Source: Oenanthe sinensis
Taxonomy: Eukaryota; Streptophyta; Magnoliopsida; Apiales; Apiaceae
Direction of reading: 5' to 3'
NCBI GenBank assembly: GCA_028671895.1
Contig: CM053802.1
Span: forward strand, 41,036,201 to 41,100,200
DNA length: 64,000 nt
Numbering within the stretch: the first letter of the stretch is position 1; every line of letters starts with the position of its first letter. The notes under the pieces were generated by a model that ran no database searches, was not told the DNA's origin, and saw only the letters and a program-made list of their open reading frames with translations. Shown piece by piece: positions 23,216 to 35,072 of this stretch. The translations under genes were made by a program, and so were the position numbers.

Positions 23216-24991
23216 ATGTCGCATCAACCTGATCGGAGAATGAATCACAGGGCAGAAGAAGGAACACGCTCACTTGATCAGAGATGTGGCCAGAACTACC
23301 AGAACTATCAAGACCATGAGGAGTATGTCCTGGAATACGTTACAGACCCGAGGGATATTAGTCGTATTGTGGGCGGACGTCCACCCATCATGATGAGTAA
23401 CATGGATTTGATGGAACAATTGTATTGGATTGGTGACACAGTAAGGGGTCTTCACGATAATGTCCAGAACATATAAGAGTCGGTGAGAGGATTTGATTAC
23501 CGTATAAGCACTCTCGAGCGCCGTTCTAGAAATGAGCCAAAGGGTGAAGAGGGAGGAAGAAGGATGGAAGATGCCATTGATGGAAGGTTTCACGGGGTGA
23601 CCCTTCAGAGGCTTGAGTTTGGGAGTGGACCAACCAATCAAGGCCTTCACAAGAATGCTGAAAGGTAGATTGTGCTCGTATGAGAAGCCCTACGGACTCC
23701 TCACCCTAACCGGTTAGGCCGTACCACTGAGGAAAGGCGTAACGTCCAGGTAATTCCTGAACATAATAGAGGCTTTCTTTGTAGTACGAAGCTAGAGACA
23801 TCTCACAGGAAAGAGGAAAGGGAACGAGATGAAAATCGTAACTGAGAAAGAGATCAGGGTTGAGGCAGGAATTCCCCACTATAGCAGAGGCCTATCAATC
23901 ATATGCCCTTAAGGTTGATTCATCTGGATGAGGGTTTCCCATGTGATATAGACCCACGAACTCGCGAAACTCTTGAAGATAGAAGAACAATGAGGAATAA
24001 TGATTTCCACAATCAGCTGCTGCTCCCACGAGGAAGGCTCATATAGGATGCGCCCTCTTCTGGGAGAGCACCTTTCATCATCCCTTTAAATTTAGGTAGA
24101 ACTTTCAAGGGCAGGTGTTAAAGCCTCTCCCCTCGCAAAAATCATTCAAACGAGCACTAACTTCTCAGCATCATCATAATTATAACAATCAGAATACTCT
24201 GAATAATTAGAACTTTTAGGACAATCAGAATACACAGAACTTGCCTTCACCACCTCTTCTTTAGGGGGCGCCACAACCCACCATATTCCAGGCCCAGGCC
24301 ACACTAGTGTCGGACCCACCTATCAACCCTCAAGGCGCGCCCACACCTCAGGGCGCGCCTCATGGTATCATTCCAACACAAGAAAGTCTTGTCACTCCCC
24401 CTGCAACTACTATCCAAGCCACACCAACTGCAGTTCAAGGAAACCCCTAGCGCAACTCTCAGGCATGCAAAATATTGTAGGTATAGATAATGTGAACGAT
24501 GACTATTTGAAGAAACTACTCACCCTCCTCGAGGGGGAAGAAAAATAAAAGAGACAATAAATCTCTCCAAGCATACTTCAAAAGATTTAATTATGAAACA
24601 ACGGGGGTTAGAGGAGAAACGAACAATACTTTGAAGAGTTTTCTTATCACCAGCCTAAGGGTTGGGACTAACTCTGGAAACACTTACAAGAGAAATAGCC
24701 AACGACCTTGGCTTTCCTCTACGTCAGGGCAGAGCCCTTCAAAAGAATTAAACAATCCTTATAAGACAATGAAAAGGGGATTACTCAATCAGGGTCTAAA
24801 TAGAGAATGAGGAAAAGGGATAGGATTCCACCGTCAGAATATAGGGGAAGACGAAGAAGTTCAAACAGAGTCTACATGTCTATTAAGCGATGAAATTGGA
24901 GCCCTCCTCCTACTTATGAGAGGAAAGAAGTTTCTTACACTCCTTTCACGGCTAGTGTTGAGCACATATATGATGTTAACAAAAACAAGTG
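23216..24991 (+). pseudogene. Tat-like gag, N-terminal and central part, decayed
   Basis: The frame begins MSHQPDRRMNHRAEE at 23216. It reads through a TAA at 23474 (probably once CAA) to a TAG at 23666, after which only scattered gag fragments remain (for example near 24480-24530 and 24720-24760). The stretch from 24960 reads VEHIYDVNKN and continues after the nested element as LFMRPPSPAAWKN at 31305, which confirms the insertion point within gag. Confidence 0.75.
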
Positions 24992-24996
24992 TTTAT

Positions 24997-26317
24997 TGAT
25001 GCGTTTTATTTTATCTATGACCGCAAGCGCACGGTGTCTGTTGTTAGTAGAGAATGGCAAGCGGGTCGTATCCACAAGGAGACAGGTTTTATTGATTTCA
25101 AGTCAATTATCACAGATTGTTTCAAGTTCAACCGAATATTTGAGAATATTAATTAACTAATAATTAAAACTAAACTAACACTAATAAAATAAAACTAATA
25201 TAATATATTAAAAATCTAGGGCAATCAGGTCCACCATGCTTACACTATAACTGGCTTATAAGCTAAAATATTAAAAGTGGTCATGCAACTAGAGTTTGTT
25301 AACCTCTCTCAAGCATTAACACTCTCGAAATATGTTTACACAATTAACAATTTTTAGTAATTCAATTAGTCAAGTAATTAGAGCAGTGTTAATCTCTCTC
25401 GAGCATCAACGCTCTCAGAAATCCAATGATGCTCTCGCACTCAAATTCAATTCTGCTAATCGTATGTGTGCCTCTAGTAAGTAAATCTCTCGATCCATAC
25501 CCCTATTTGCATAGAATCAATTCATGATATCGGCCGATTACATAAATCAATAATTAAAACATATCAATTAGAATTACATAACTCATCAAACCACTGTAAA
25601 AATCATACCAATATTATAGTGCAAACATGGCTTCCCCTTAAGCCCTAGAAACAACTACTCGCTAATAATTAAACAAGTAAAACAACTAAGAATAAAAAGA
25701 AACATAATTAAACTAATAAGAATACATAAAATATTTGGATAAGAAAACCTTGAATCTTCCTTGTCACGTGGAAAAGTCATGGCCTCCCTCTATCTCCTTC
25801 TAACCCTAATATTAAACTACTCTACTCTAATAATAATAATAATATCCCCTCCTAATACATAATAACTGATATATCTCTATATAAAAAGTATTTTAATGCT
25901 TTAAAACAATTACAAAAGGGTTTCCTAAACCGAGTAGAATTGTTCATATAAAATTCGTAGTTGTCTGTTCTGTCCAGTTTCTGGGCTGATCCAGTAAAAT
26001 TCTTTTGGTTGGCCCACTCCTGAATTAAAGATAATTCCATAAGCTTCGCATGGACTGTAAAATCGTCCAATTCTGACTTCTGAAACTCAAGATATGGCCC
26101 AAACAGTGTAAGCAGCGCGTGCAGCCCAATAAATACGAATTTTCTTCTATTTTATCTCCAAAATAGTTCTTTAAGTCCAAATTCATCCAAGTTTAGGATT
26201 TTCCTCTTGTCTGCAATAAAACATTAAAATATATTAAATAAATATCCAATTAATGCAAAATACAATAAATATGAGAATAAAAATCCTATAGAATATATAT
26301 AAAAATATATTCTATCA
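24997..26317 (-). repeat. 3' LTR (left copy) of the Athila-like element
   Basis: On the plus strand it reads TGATGCGTTTTATTTT... to ...TATTCTATCA. It has one more AAT unit and one more A than the right copy. A 72-codon frame occurs in both LTR copies but carries no recognisable domain. Confidence 0.93.
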
Positions 26318-28567
26318 AACATCCCCACACTGAATATTTGCACGTCCTCGGCAAATAAAAGAACTAAAAACAAAATCCTAACTAACTAACTAACTAACAC
26401 CACTTTCGTAGATGGCACGATTGCATTGAGCATATGCAACAAGCCGTTAAACCCCTAGGCAGCCCTAGTAGGACGAGTTTTGTCTCGTGAGGTTTTATAG
26501 TGAATCTACCCACAAAGTCCATTTTTTTCTGCCAAGTCTCAAGTATGAAACATATCATAGTACTCTACACATGTAAACCTCAATTACATAATTTAGAAAA
26601 ACAAGTCTTTCTACTTAAAACATCATTTGTACATAATTATCCAAGTATGCACATATAGTCTAAATAGACAAAAATAACATGAAATAAACATCAATGTCGC
26701 ATTTAATAAGTAACATGCTATGCCTAGAAAGCTCACATGACTCTCAAATCACACAAGTGTTTAGATGTAAGTGTATCACTCAAGTTCAATCAATATAGTC
26801 ATGTGCTATCATGTGCTTGGTTGTCCACCAAATCTTTATTACTTTGTATATATGTATGCACAAATCAAAAGGTCTTCGTTAAGGTTGTAACAAGGTTAAG
26901 GTACAGGGTAGGGAATCAAGAAAAAGGCTAACAAGAGGCTAACTTGACAAACTAATAGAGCATATTATTCATTCTTAATTAAAGCACTCAACATGAAAAT
27001 TAAATCATGTAAAAGTTGATCAGGCTTCCACAAGCAATAAACCCCAAAGCACAATTTATGTACTTTCTCACATTCATATTGTAACAACAATGAACAAAAA
27101 CTCTCTTCGAATCATCTTCTTTTTTTTTTTTCAATCTCAAGTGTTTCTCCAGTAATCAAGGGCAGTGAAAAGTCACCAAGAAATAAAAAATAGGAGATAA
27201 TCTTGTTCTTAATTTCTAGTACAATTGCACTTAATACCAGCACATGTACATGGGTCGTCCCTTTCATATGACATTGCACTTTCCACCCATTGATCTCAAA
27301 GGAGCACTATTTTTTTCTTTTTGACTTTTTTTCTTTGAGAAGATTTTTGTCTTTCTCATATCAACTCCCACCAAATAATCACACTTTAACAAAGAAATCC
27401 CCACACTAGATATTCACCAACCCTCAAACAAATCAAAATGCTCTACTAGTAAATCAAGACAAGAAAAATAAGTAGGCTCAAGAATTTAGAGTGGTGATAT
27501 TTGAATAAAACGGATATAAGCTCAAAGGGGCTCACTAAGGATATAACTCATGGGTACTGTTTGGATAAACGTGGTTAATCCTAGTGCCTTTATCATTTTC
27601 ATGCATACAAATATCATGTAATTTTAATAAGGTTTAAAACAAGTTCTAGAGCAACATGCTATACGATGAACATCACACAAGAAAAAAAAATTGATTGATA
27701 TAAAAATGTATCAATCATAAATTAGGCTCAAGATCTCATAAGGTGAAAGCATGCTTCAGTACTTATTAAAATTAACAAAGATGCATTTCAAGTTTTAGAA
27801 TTTTCACAAGCACATAAAAGGAATCATCATATATCAAATGAATTTAAGGGATTGACATATCAACTAAAGATGTAAAATAAATTTATAAAATGTGTATTTA
27901 TCCTTGCTAACACACATTGAGACGAGGCAATATACAAAAGATTTTTAAAATTTTCTATTTTTTTGGATTTTTTAACATTAAGAACACCTCCTTACACTTA
28001 AGCGGTTCATTGTCCTCAATGAATAATTATGTAAAAAAAAATCCTAAAAATAAAATATAAAAATAAAGAAAACAAATATAACAAGAAAGGTTAGAAATAC
28101 TCCCCAAATATATAAGCATGAAGTTCTGCTTGAAAAATAAGTGAAGTGTGTCGGCTCCAAGTCGATGCACCATGGGCAGTTCAACTGTCCCCATGGGGAG
28201 GTATTTCGTCCCCATGGTGTCAAATATTTCTGTCCGGACATCATAAATTAATTTTATGGACTCCAAATCCGATCTCCACCGTTCAGAATTTAGATACTGG
28301 AGTAATAAAGATACTGTCCAAAATTCAGGACGATCCGACCGTTGGAACTCCGGGAAACGAAAAAACAAGATAACTAACTCAACTAGAAAAATTGCTGCGA
28401 ATTTTTCAATTTTGCACCATTTCCATCAGCTTGTTAAAACTCATTATTCCCTGAAACACTTCACACAAAATTCATCAATGCACTTTGTGGGAATACGAAA
28501 ACAAAAATAAAATCTAACTAATAAAATAGTCTTGGGTTGCCTCCCAAGCAGCGCTACTTTAGAGTCA
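26318..28567 (-). other. Non-coding internal tail of the Athila-like element
   Basis: About 2.2 kb between the ORF and the 3' LTR with no frame of note, AT-rich, with poly-T/A runs. Athila elements often carry a long spacer before the 3' LTR. A G-rich tract (TGTGGGGATG on the minus strand) next to 26318 is a fitting polypurine tract. Confidence 0.6.
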
Positions 28568-29836
28568 TTAGCTTGACTTCTTACAAAATTTCCTCTGATA
28601 AAGGATAGAAAGTGAAGCATTCACTTCCTCGGTCATAATTTCACAACCAAGAATAATTTCAAGAGCATCCATAATTATTTTTACCTTGCAAAATATTTCC
28701 AAACAAGCATTAAAAAATTTAAATATTCCGTCAATAATCAACAATTGAGCAAGTGCTTGTGCAGTTTTAGAAAATTTTGTGATAAAACAACGATAAAATT
28801 CACAGCCTAGAAAATGTGGAACTCCCTTGACATTCACATGAGGTGGAGGCTCAGGTGGTGGTTTATCGGCACTCCTCACTTTCTCAGGGGCCATTAGAAC
28901 ATCTTGACGTATTTGATCAATGACTAAAGAGATAATTTCATCTTGGACAATATTTTTCATCACGTCAACTTGAAACAATTGAGTTGGGACTGATATTTTA
29001 GGCACACATGGTTGAGAAGAAACAACCATCTCAATATTGCTTTCTTTCGTTACCTCTGTTTCACTCACAACATCTTCAACAATAACATCACCAACCGTAT
29101 CATCAATAACATGCTCCTTCTCTTCAATTGTTACATTATCAGCTAGCATCGATAAATTATCAAAATTGAGATTGTTATCAAGAGTGATGGCACTCTCGTC
29201 CTCTTCTAGTTGGATAGGTTGTAATGATAAAAAGTTGAGCTGACTTATAGTGGAAGAAGTAGCCAATTGTTCAACTTCAGCCTCCATCGTCAATTTTTGA
29301 GTTCTGAAATCTTGAATCACTTTTGTAGTCTCTTCAAAACTCTTTTGCAATTTGATCATCATATTCAATACCTCACTCGTCTGATTAGGTGGTGGCACAA
29401 CTACATTGGTTTGAGAAACATGTAGCTCTTCTTGTAGTAGAGGATATTGACATTCTTGTAGTGGTGGCTGCTCATATTGATATTGATAATATTGTTCTTG
29501 AAATTGGTGTTGATCATGATACTGAAAATTCTGAATATCATTGCCCGTGTACGAGAAACTTGGTTGAGCCATCCATTGTTGATCACAAGTGTTAGAATAC
29601 TGGGTATACCCATATCCTTCTTCTTGAAAAGCATTCAGTTGTCCAAGCTGGGTATCATGAGAATTATAAACATTGTAGGAACACTCGAAACCATAATGTC
29701 CTTGAACACCACAAATTCGACATAAAGTGTATGTTTTAGGGGAAACTTGTGACATCTCATTGATACTCATTGTACGCATAGTAGGCACTGCCTCTTGATG
29801 GGAAGATAAGAAGGCAAAAGTATCAGCTTCATCCAT
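28568..29836 (-). CDS. Gag-RT fusion ORF of the non-autonomous Athila-like element
   Basis: An open 422-aa frame from ATG at 29836. Residues around 38-51 form a gag zinc knuckle (CRICGVQGHYGFEC, C-x2-C-x4-H-x4-C). A Gln/Tyr-rich stretch follows, then an acidic middle. Near residue 335-375 there is HFLGCEFYRCFITKFSK, a recognisable version of the RT to RNase H boundary (usually GFYRRFIKDFSK). Everything between the gag tail and the end of RT has been lost, giving an in-frame fusion with no polymerase core. It may act only as a nucleic-acid-binding gag-like protein. The young age of the element explains why the frame is still open. Confidence 0.75.
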   Translation of the reverse strand: MDEADTFAFLSSHQEAVPTMRTMSINEMSQVSPKTYTLCRICGVQGHYGFECSYNVYNSHDTQLGQLNAFQEEGYGYTQYSNTCDQQWMAQPSFSYTGNDIQNFQYHDQHQFQEQYYQYQYEQPPLQECQYPLLQEELHVSQTNVVVPPPNQTSEVLNMMIKLQKSFEETTKVIQDFRTQKLTMEAEVEQLATSSTISQLNFLSLQPIQLEEDESAITLDNNLNFDNLSMLADNVTIEEKEHVIDDTVGDVIVEDVVSETEVTKESNIEMVVSSQPCVPKISVPTQLFQVDVMKNIVQDEIISLVIDQIRQDVLMAPEKVRSADKPPPEPPPHVNVKGVPHFLGCEFYRCFITKFSKTAQALAQLLIIDGIFKFFNACLEIFCKVKIIMDALEIILGCEIMTEEVNASLSILYQRKFCKKSS

Positions 29837-29963
29837 TGTAAACCTGTGAAACTCAACAAAGCCAAGAAAATAGTAAAATCTGCCTCAATTGGAACTAAAG
29901 TTCCAATGAGACGACATAAACAATCTAAATAACTAAGTTAAAATCAATAAAAACTATGCCGTC

Positions 29964-29981
29964 TCCCCGGCAGCGGCGCCA
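29964..29981 (-). other. Primer-binding site of the Athila-like element
   Basis: The minus strand reads TTGGCGCCGCTGCCGGGGA next to the 5' LTR, one base from the usual Athila-type TTGGCGCCGTTGCCGGGGA. Confidence 0.85.
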
Positions 29982-29987
29982 AAAACT

Positions 29988-31304
29988 TGATGCGTTTTAT
30001 TTTATCTATGACCGCAAGCGCACGGTGTCTGTTGTTAGTAGAGAATGGCAAGCGGGTCGTATCCACAAGGAGACAGGTTTTATTGATTTCAAGTCAATTA
30101 TCACAGATTGTTTCAAGTTCAACCGAATATTTGAGAATATTAATTAACTAATAATTAAAACTAAACTAACACTAATAAAATAAAACTAATATAATATATT
30201 AAAAATCTAGGGCAATCAGGTCCACCATGCTTACACTATAACTGGCTTATAAGCTAAAATATTAAAAGTGGTCATGCAACTAGAGTTTGTTAACCTCTCT
30301 CAAGCATTAACACTCTCGAAACATGTTTACACAATTAACAATTTTTAGTAATTCAATTAGTCAAGTAATTAGAGCAGTGTTAATCTCTCTCGAGCATCAA
30401 CGCTCTCAGAAATCCAATGATGCTCTCGCACTCAAATTCAATTATGCTAATCGTATGTGTGCCTCTAGTAAGTAAATCTCTCGATCCATACCCCTATTTG
30501 CATAGAATCAATTCATGATATTGGCCGATTACATAAATCAATAATTAAAACATATCAATTAGAATTACATAACTCATCAAACCACTGTAAAAATCATACC
30601 AATATTATAGTGCAAACATGGCTTCCCCTTAAGCCCTAGAAACAACTACTCGCTAATAATTAAACAAGTAAAACAACTAAGAATAAAAAGAAACATAATT
30701 AAACTAATAAGAATACATAAAATATTTGGATAAGAAAACCTTGAATCTTCCTTGTCACGTGGAAAAGTCATGGCCTCCCTCTATCTCCTTCTAACCCTAA
30801 TATTAAACTACTCTACTCTAATAATAATAATATCCCCTCCTAATACATAATAACTGATATATCTCTATATAAAAAGTATTTTAATGCTTTAAAACAATTA
30901 CAAAAGGGTTTCCTAAACCGAGTAGAATTGTTCATATAAAATTCGTAGTTGTCTGTTCTGTCCAGTTTCTGGGCTGATCCAGTAAAATTCTGTTGGTTGG
31001 CCCACTCCTGAATTAAAGATAATTCCATAAGTTTCGCATGGACTGTAAAATCGTCCAATTCTGACTTCTGAAACTCAAGATATGGCCCAAACAGTGTAAG
31101 CAGCGCGTGCAGCCCAATAAATACGAATTTTCTTCTATTTTATCTCCAAAATAGTTCTTTAAGTCCAAATTCTTCCAAGTTTAGGATTTTCCTCTTGTCT
31201 GCAATAAAACATTAAAATATATTAAATAAATATCCAATTAATGCAAAATACAATAAATATGAGAATAAAATCCTATAGAATATATATAAAAATATATTCT
31301 ATCA
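29988..31304 (-). repeat. 5' LTR (right copy) of the Athila-like element
   Basis: Same ends as the left copy. On the minus strand it is followed by the primer-binding site, so this is the 5' LTR. Confidence 0.93.
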
Positions 31305-31310
31305 TTTATT

Positions 31311-32803
31311 CATGAGGCCTCCTTCTCCAGCGGCTTGGAAAAACAAGGATAAAAAGAAATACTGTGAGTATTATGAGTCTTCCGGGCATGACATTCATGA
31401 GTGCAGACACTTGAAAGACGAGATCAAAGCATTGATCAAAGAGGGGCACTTTCCAGAATGGGTGAAGAAGTACAAAGCTGATCATCCTGCTCCCAGAAGG
31501 GAGGAAATGGCCTATATAGGTGCAGGGGATAAGGAAAAAGAAACTGACTCCACATTTGTTAGGGCATGTAGTATACACACTATCTTTGGAGGGGATCACA
31601 TTACAGGGGATGGAAGAAATGCGATGGAAAGCTATGCGAAGGAGGCAAAGTACAAATCTCTCACCAATGTCAACAGCCTCTCCTCTAGGCCAATAATGTT
31701 GTCTAGAGAAGAATCCCTAGATATGACTTTCACAGAAGAGGATGCAGAGTGGGTGCATCACCCCCACAATAATGCCTTGGTAGTCATAATAAAAATTGGG
31801 ATAGCGAACGTCCACATAGTGTTTGTTAATAATGGAACCTCGACTAATATTCTATATTCCAATACGTACAAGAAGATAAGGTTATGACTATCGAGAATAT
31901 TTATCTCTACGTCTTCGGGGGAGAGTCGAATCCGGCTAAAAGTACAACTCGCCTCACAGTCACCTTTGGGGAAGGGGCACTGTCCTCAACTAATATTATT
32001 GATTTCATGGTAGTAGATCAGGTGTCAGCTCACAATGCCTTAATCAGAAGGCCGCTACTGAAAGAAATGAGGGTCATCACCTCCATCTATCACTTGTCTA
32101 TTAAATTTCCTACTCCTGCCGGCATAGGGTGCATTAAGAGGTGTCAATTTCAGTCCAGGGAATGCTACAATAAGTCAGTCAAGGTATTTGAAAAGAAACG
32201 AAGCTTCAAACAGCCTCAGTCAAACAATATGGTTGAAGGTCGAGGAGAACCCATGATAAATGTACTATATATAGTGCAATACCTTAAGAAAGAAAACTTG
32301 AAAAGAGAAGCCTTGTATTTAGAGGAGAAACCCTGTCCTCAAATTTTGATGTTGGAAGCACCTCCTAAAAAATGATTAGTAGAAGGAATTGTAGAAGATG
32401 ATAGTGATGAAGAGTCCGAGGAACAGGTTTTGGCAAGAGAAAGGAAGAGTCCTAGAGTCACTTCATATCATCGAGCTGGATGAAACCTCAACTGACCCAG
32501 GCACTAGACCCTTGGAGGGCGCGCCCTCTAATGAACGGGGGGTAGGAGAAAATTTTGACTTTGACTTAGACCCTAGAATTCCTCTTGTGGCAGAGAAAAT
32601 GGGTCTAGTCGAGGACATGATTTTTATCCCAATTGACCCAGAATACCCCACAAAAGTACTGAAAATTGGTCCACTCCTACGGCTAGCCTGCAAGAAAATC
32701 TGGTAAAATTCTTGAAAGGCAACTTAGATGTGTATGCTTGAAGTCACGCTGATATGACGGGAATTGATCCTGCGGTGATGTACCATCACCTTAAGTTTGA
32801 AAG
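31311..32803 (+). pseudogene. Tat-like gag C-terminus and aspartic protease, inactivated
   Basis: Resumes after the nested element. 31311-31887 encodes the gag tail with an odd knuckle (KYCEYYESSGHDIHECRHLK; the second Cys is replaced by Tyr) and the Tat-typical FTEEDAEWVHHPH. The protease active site reads VNNGTS instead of the usual V-D-N-G-S-S; the catalytic Asp is Asn, a G-to-A type change. A frameshift at about 31884 leads into FMVVDQVSAHNALIRRPLL (31884-32375), the second half of the protease. 32398-32706 covers the protease-RT linker, ending near DVYA-stop-SHADMTGIDPA, where a TGA replaces the usual Trp. Confidence 0.82.
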
Positions 32804-34504
32804 TGTTTGACCTAAAACCAATCATGTATGATGAGTTAGGAAAAACTTTCTGCTACTCTTATTTAATTTCATTTGATAATAAAAAAGTATTTATTTGTTA
32901 TGTTACGGGCTTAATCTATTTGAAGTGTATTAAATAAGATGTTCCATAGTTTAGAGCAAAGCTTCTAGAATTATAATGAGATTGTAATAATGAGATCTAG
33001 AAGATAATAGCTTTAGACTTAAATAGTTCCTGATCATAGGATAACTAATTGGAAATTAGTAAATCCGTAAAGATCAGTACATACTATGCTAGCTCTCTTA
33101 GGAGGATGTCTGTTCTCATAGACATTTGTGTGGTGACACTATATCTAGTATGTAGGTGCTTATTAAGGAATAAGTTCACTGAACATGACTCGATAAGTAG
33201 AACAACTAATGGAGTTTACTCACGTGTCGATAGTTGTTTATTAAGTAAATAATTGTACAAGTATCCTTAGACTTGAGATCGTTAGAGTAATCTCGTACAC
33301 AATGATTTATGCTTTGGTTTAGTCCTTAGTCTCCAGGACATTCATTAGGTCCATTCTGGGCATAGTGATTTGTGTATGGAGATAGTTAACGGATCAATAA
33401 AGGATCTGCCCCTTCCAGTAAAGGAAGTGAATATCCTATGTTATTCTTAGATATGCAAGTTCAGGAATCTCTGGCCAGAGTGAATGAAATTAGAAAGAGT
33501 TTCTAATTTGCATTAAAAGGAACTTTGCATTATGAATAAGAAATCATATGATTAAATTAGATAGGCTTGACACGAGTTCCATGCCTTGTATTTAATCGGG
33601 ATATTGAAGGGTAGAAGGAATTAATTGTACGGTAACTAATTACTGACAGATTCTAAGTATTCTAAGTAATGATTTCGTATTATCTGGATAGTCGCGATAT
33701 GTTGAGAAGCATCACTCACGATGTAGAATAAATATAATTAATCAGATTAATTATATTTAATGAATTAATAGAATTCATATAAATAATAAATAAAATGTTT
33801 ATTATTATTTATTTCTACTACCGGCTTAATATTGAACCTAAAGAGTCACACCATAAAAGAGATTAAATTATAGATGAAAGAATAATTAATAATAGTCAGT
33901 CATTATTTATGAAATAAATAATTACTTAGCAAATTTTATAAATTAATTAAATGAGATTTAATTGATTATAAATTATTTAAGATAATATCTTAATATTATT
34001 AATTAAATATTTAATTCAAGTAATTAAATATGAAGAGGGAATAATTTTCTAAAAGAGTTTAGAAAAAGGAATTAATGATTAAAATAGTTTTAATCATTAA
34101 CTAATTAATTAATAAGATTAATTAATTAAAAAGGGAATTAATAATAAGATATTTATAAAAAATATCTTAGCTGAGATATTTGCCTATAAATATAGGATTA
34201 TAAACCCTAATACTAAAAACCCTAATATTTGTGAGAAATATTTTAAAAGGGAGGCAACCCTAATTTCCTCTCTAGCCTCCTCCTTCATCTTTTAGTTTGA
34301 TTCTTAGTGGATATCTTTAGAACACTCCACACTTGAGGGGTGATTGCAAGGATTGAAGAACAAGATCTTCTCTAGCTGTTGCCGGAAAGCAATCGAGGTA
34401 TTCTTCAATTTATAAAATAGTTTTTGTATCTATATGTATGTATACATAGGAATATATGCAAATAAATGTTATTCAATGCTTCCGCTGGTGCATAAATTCC
34501 TTCA
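32804..34504 (+). repeat. Solo LTR, about 1.7 kb, inside the Tat-like element
   Basis: Begins TGTTTGACCTAAAACC and ends ATAAATTCCTTCA. A CTATAAATATAGG promoter box at about 34192 is followed by an ACCCTAA-rich leader, as in plant LTR R regions, which puts it on the plus strand. The flanking host element is broken between KF and DPKKKK. The flanks contain AAGTTTGA on both sides (32794-32801 and 34505-34513) but not as a clean 5-bp duplication, so the exact edges or the mechanism remain uncertain. The family is not recognised. Confidence 0.65.
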
Positions 34505-34660
34505 AAGTTTGATCCAAAAAAGAAAAAATTGAGGTAGAAACATCATCATGTATGTGGGAAAAGAGCTGAGGCATTACGGGAGGAAGTAGACATGTTGCTG
34601 GAAGTCGGCCTTTGTCGGAGGAGGCATCCTTCTCTTTTTTTGAAAACTGAGGAACTTCCT
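34505..34660 (+). pseudogene. Remnant of the RT start of the Tat-like element
   Basis: Encodes KFDPKKKKIEVE and then REEVDMLLEVGLCRR, matching the first part of Ty3/gypsy RT (usual EEVDKLLEAGFIRE). The frame stops near 34650; palm, thumb, RNase H and integrase are missing, consistent with one large deletion. Confidence 0.7.
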
Positions 34661-34691
34661 CCTCATATTCCTTTTGATCTTCTGAAACTAC

Positions 34692-35057
34692 CTATTTTCC
34701 AGGATGTCTCCCTATCAAAGTGTAATCTTCTTCTTCCTCTAGAGAATCTTCTATATTAGGAATGCTTACAGGGTGCGCCCCAATTTGGGAGGTGTCGTTC
34801 TCGTCTTGGGTATATTTTTTAAGGCATTTTGAGGAGGTGTTTGAAAGAATAGGCAGGCTGTAACTAGATGATTCCCCCTCAAACTGTGATAATTCTTCAT
34901 AGTGTTGGCTTAGGCGCGCTATAAAATCATGTAGCTCTTGAAGAGTCTTAGGAGACAGAGGGTCTGGTATAGGAGTTGGTGTGGTAGATGCTCCGTACCG
35001 TGGGTTGAATTCTCGAAAATGGTGGAAAGGAAGGTTGAATGCGCCTTCACTCACCAT
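34692..35057 (-). CDS. Antisense accessory ORF of the Tat-like element
   Basis: A 121-aa minus-strand frame starting MVSEGAFNLPFHHFREFNPR, with a Pro/Thr-rich stretch, a helical middle (LQELHDFIARLSQHYEEL) and an acidic C-terminal third. It lies between the deleted pol region and the 3' LTR, opposite in direction to gag. Tat-lineage elements are known to carry additional ORFs, some antisense, in this interval; their role is unknown. TTTCAG directly precedes the ATG and resembles a 3' splice site. It has no known domain that I can recognise. It is still open although gag and protease next to it are dead. Confidence 0.6.
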   Translation of the reverse strand: MVSEGAFNLPFHHFREFNPRYGASTTPTPIPDPLSPKTLQELHDFIARLSQHYEELSQFEGESSSYSLPILSNTSSKCLKKYTQDENDTSQIGAHPVSIPNIEDSLEEEEDYTLIGRHPGK

Positions 35058-35072
35058 CTGAAATGAAGACAA

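Larger units (their letters stand above)
24997..31304 (-). mobile_element. Young non-autonomous Athila-like Ty3/gypsy element, minus strand
   Basis: Nearly identical LTRs (24997-26317 and 29988-31304) are flanked by the exact target duplication TTTAT (24992-24996 and 31305-31309). The minus strand has an Athila-type primer-binding site behind its 5' LTR (29988-31304) and one ORF. By eye the LTRs differ by about six substitutions and two small indels, which suggests a recent insertion. RT, RNase H and integrase are almost wholly missing, so it depended on a helper element. Confidence 0.93.

Noticed and set aside
25852..26070. 72-codon minus-strand frame, repeated at 30840-31058
   Set aside because: It lies inside the two LTR copies of the Athila-like element and is duplicated only because the LTRs are; no domain and no independent support.
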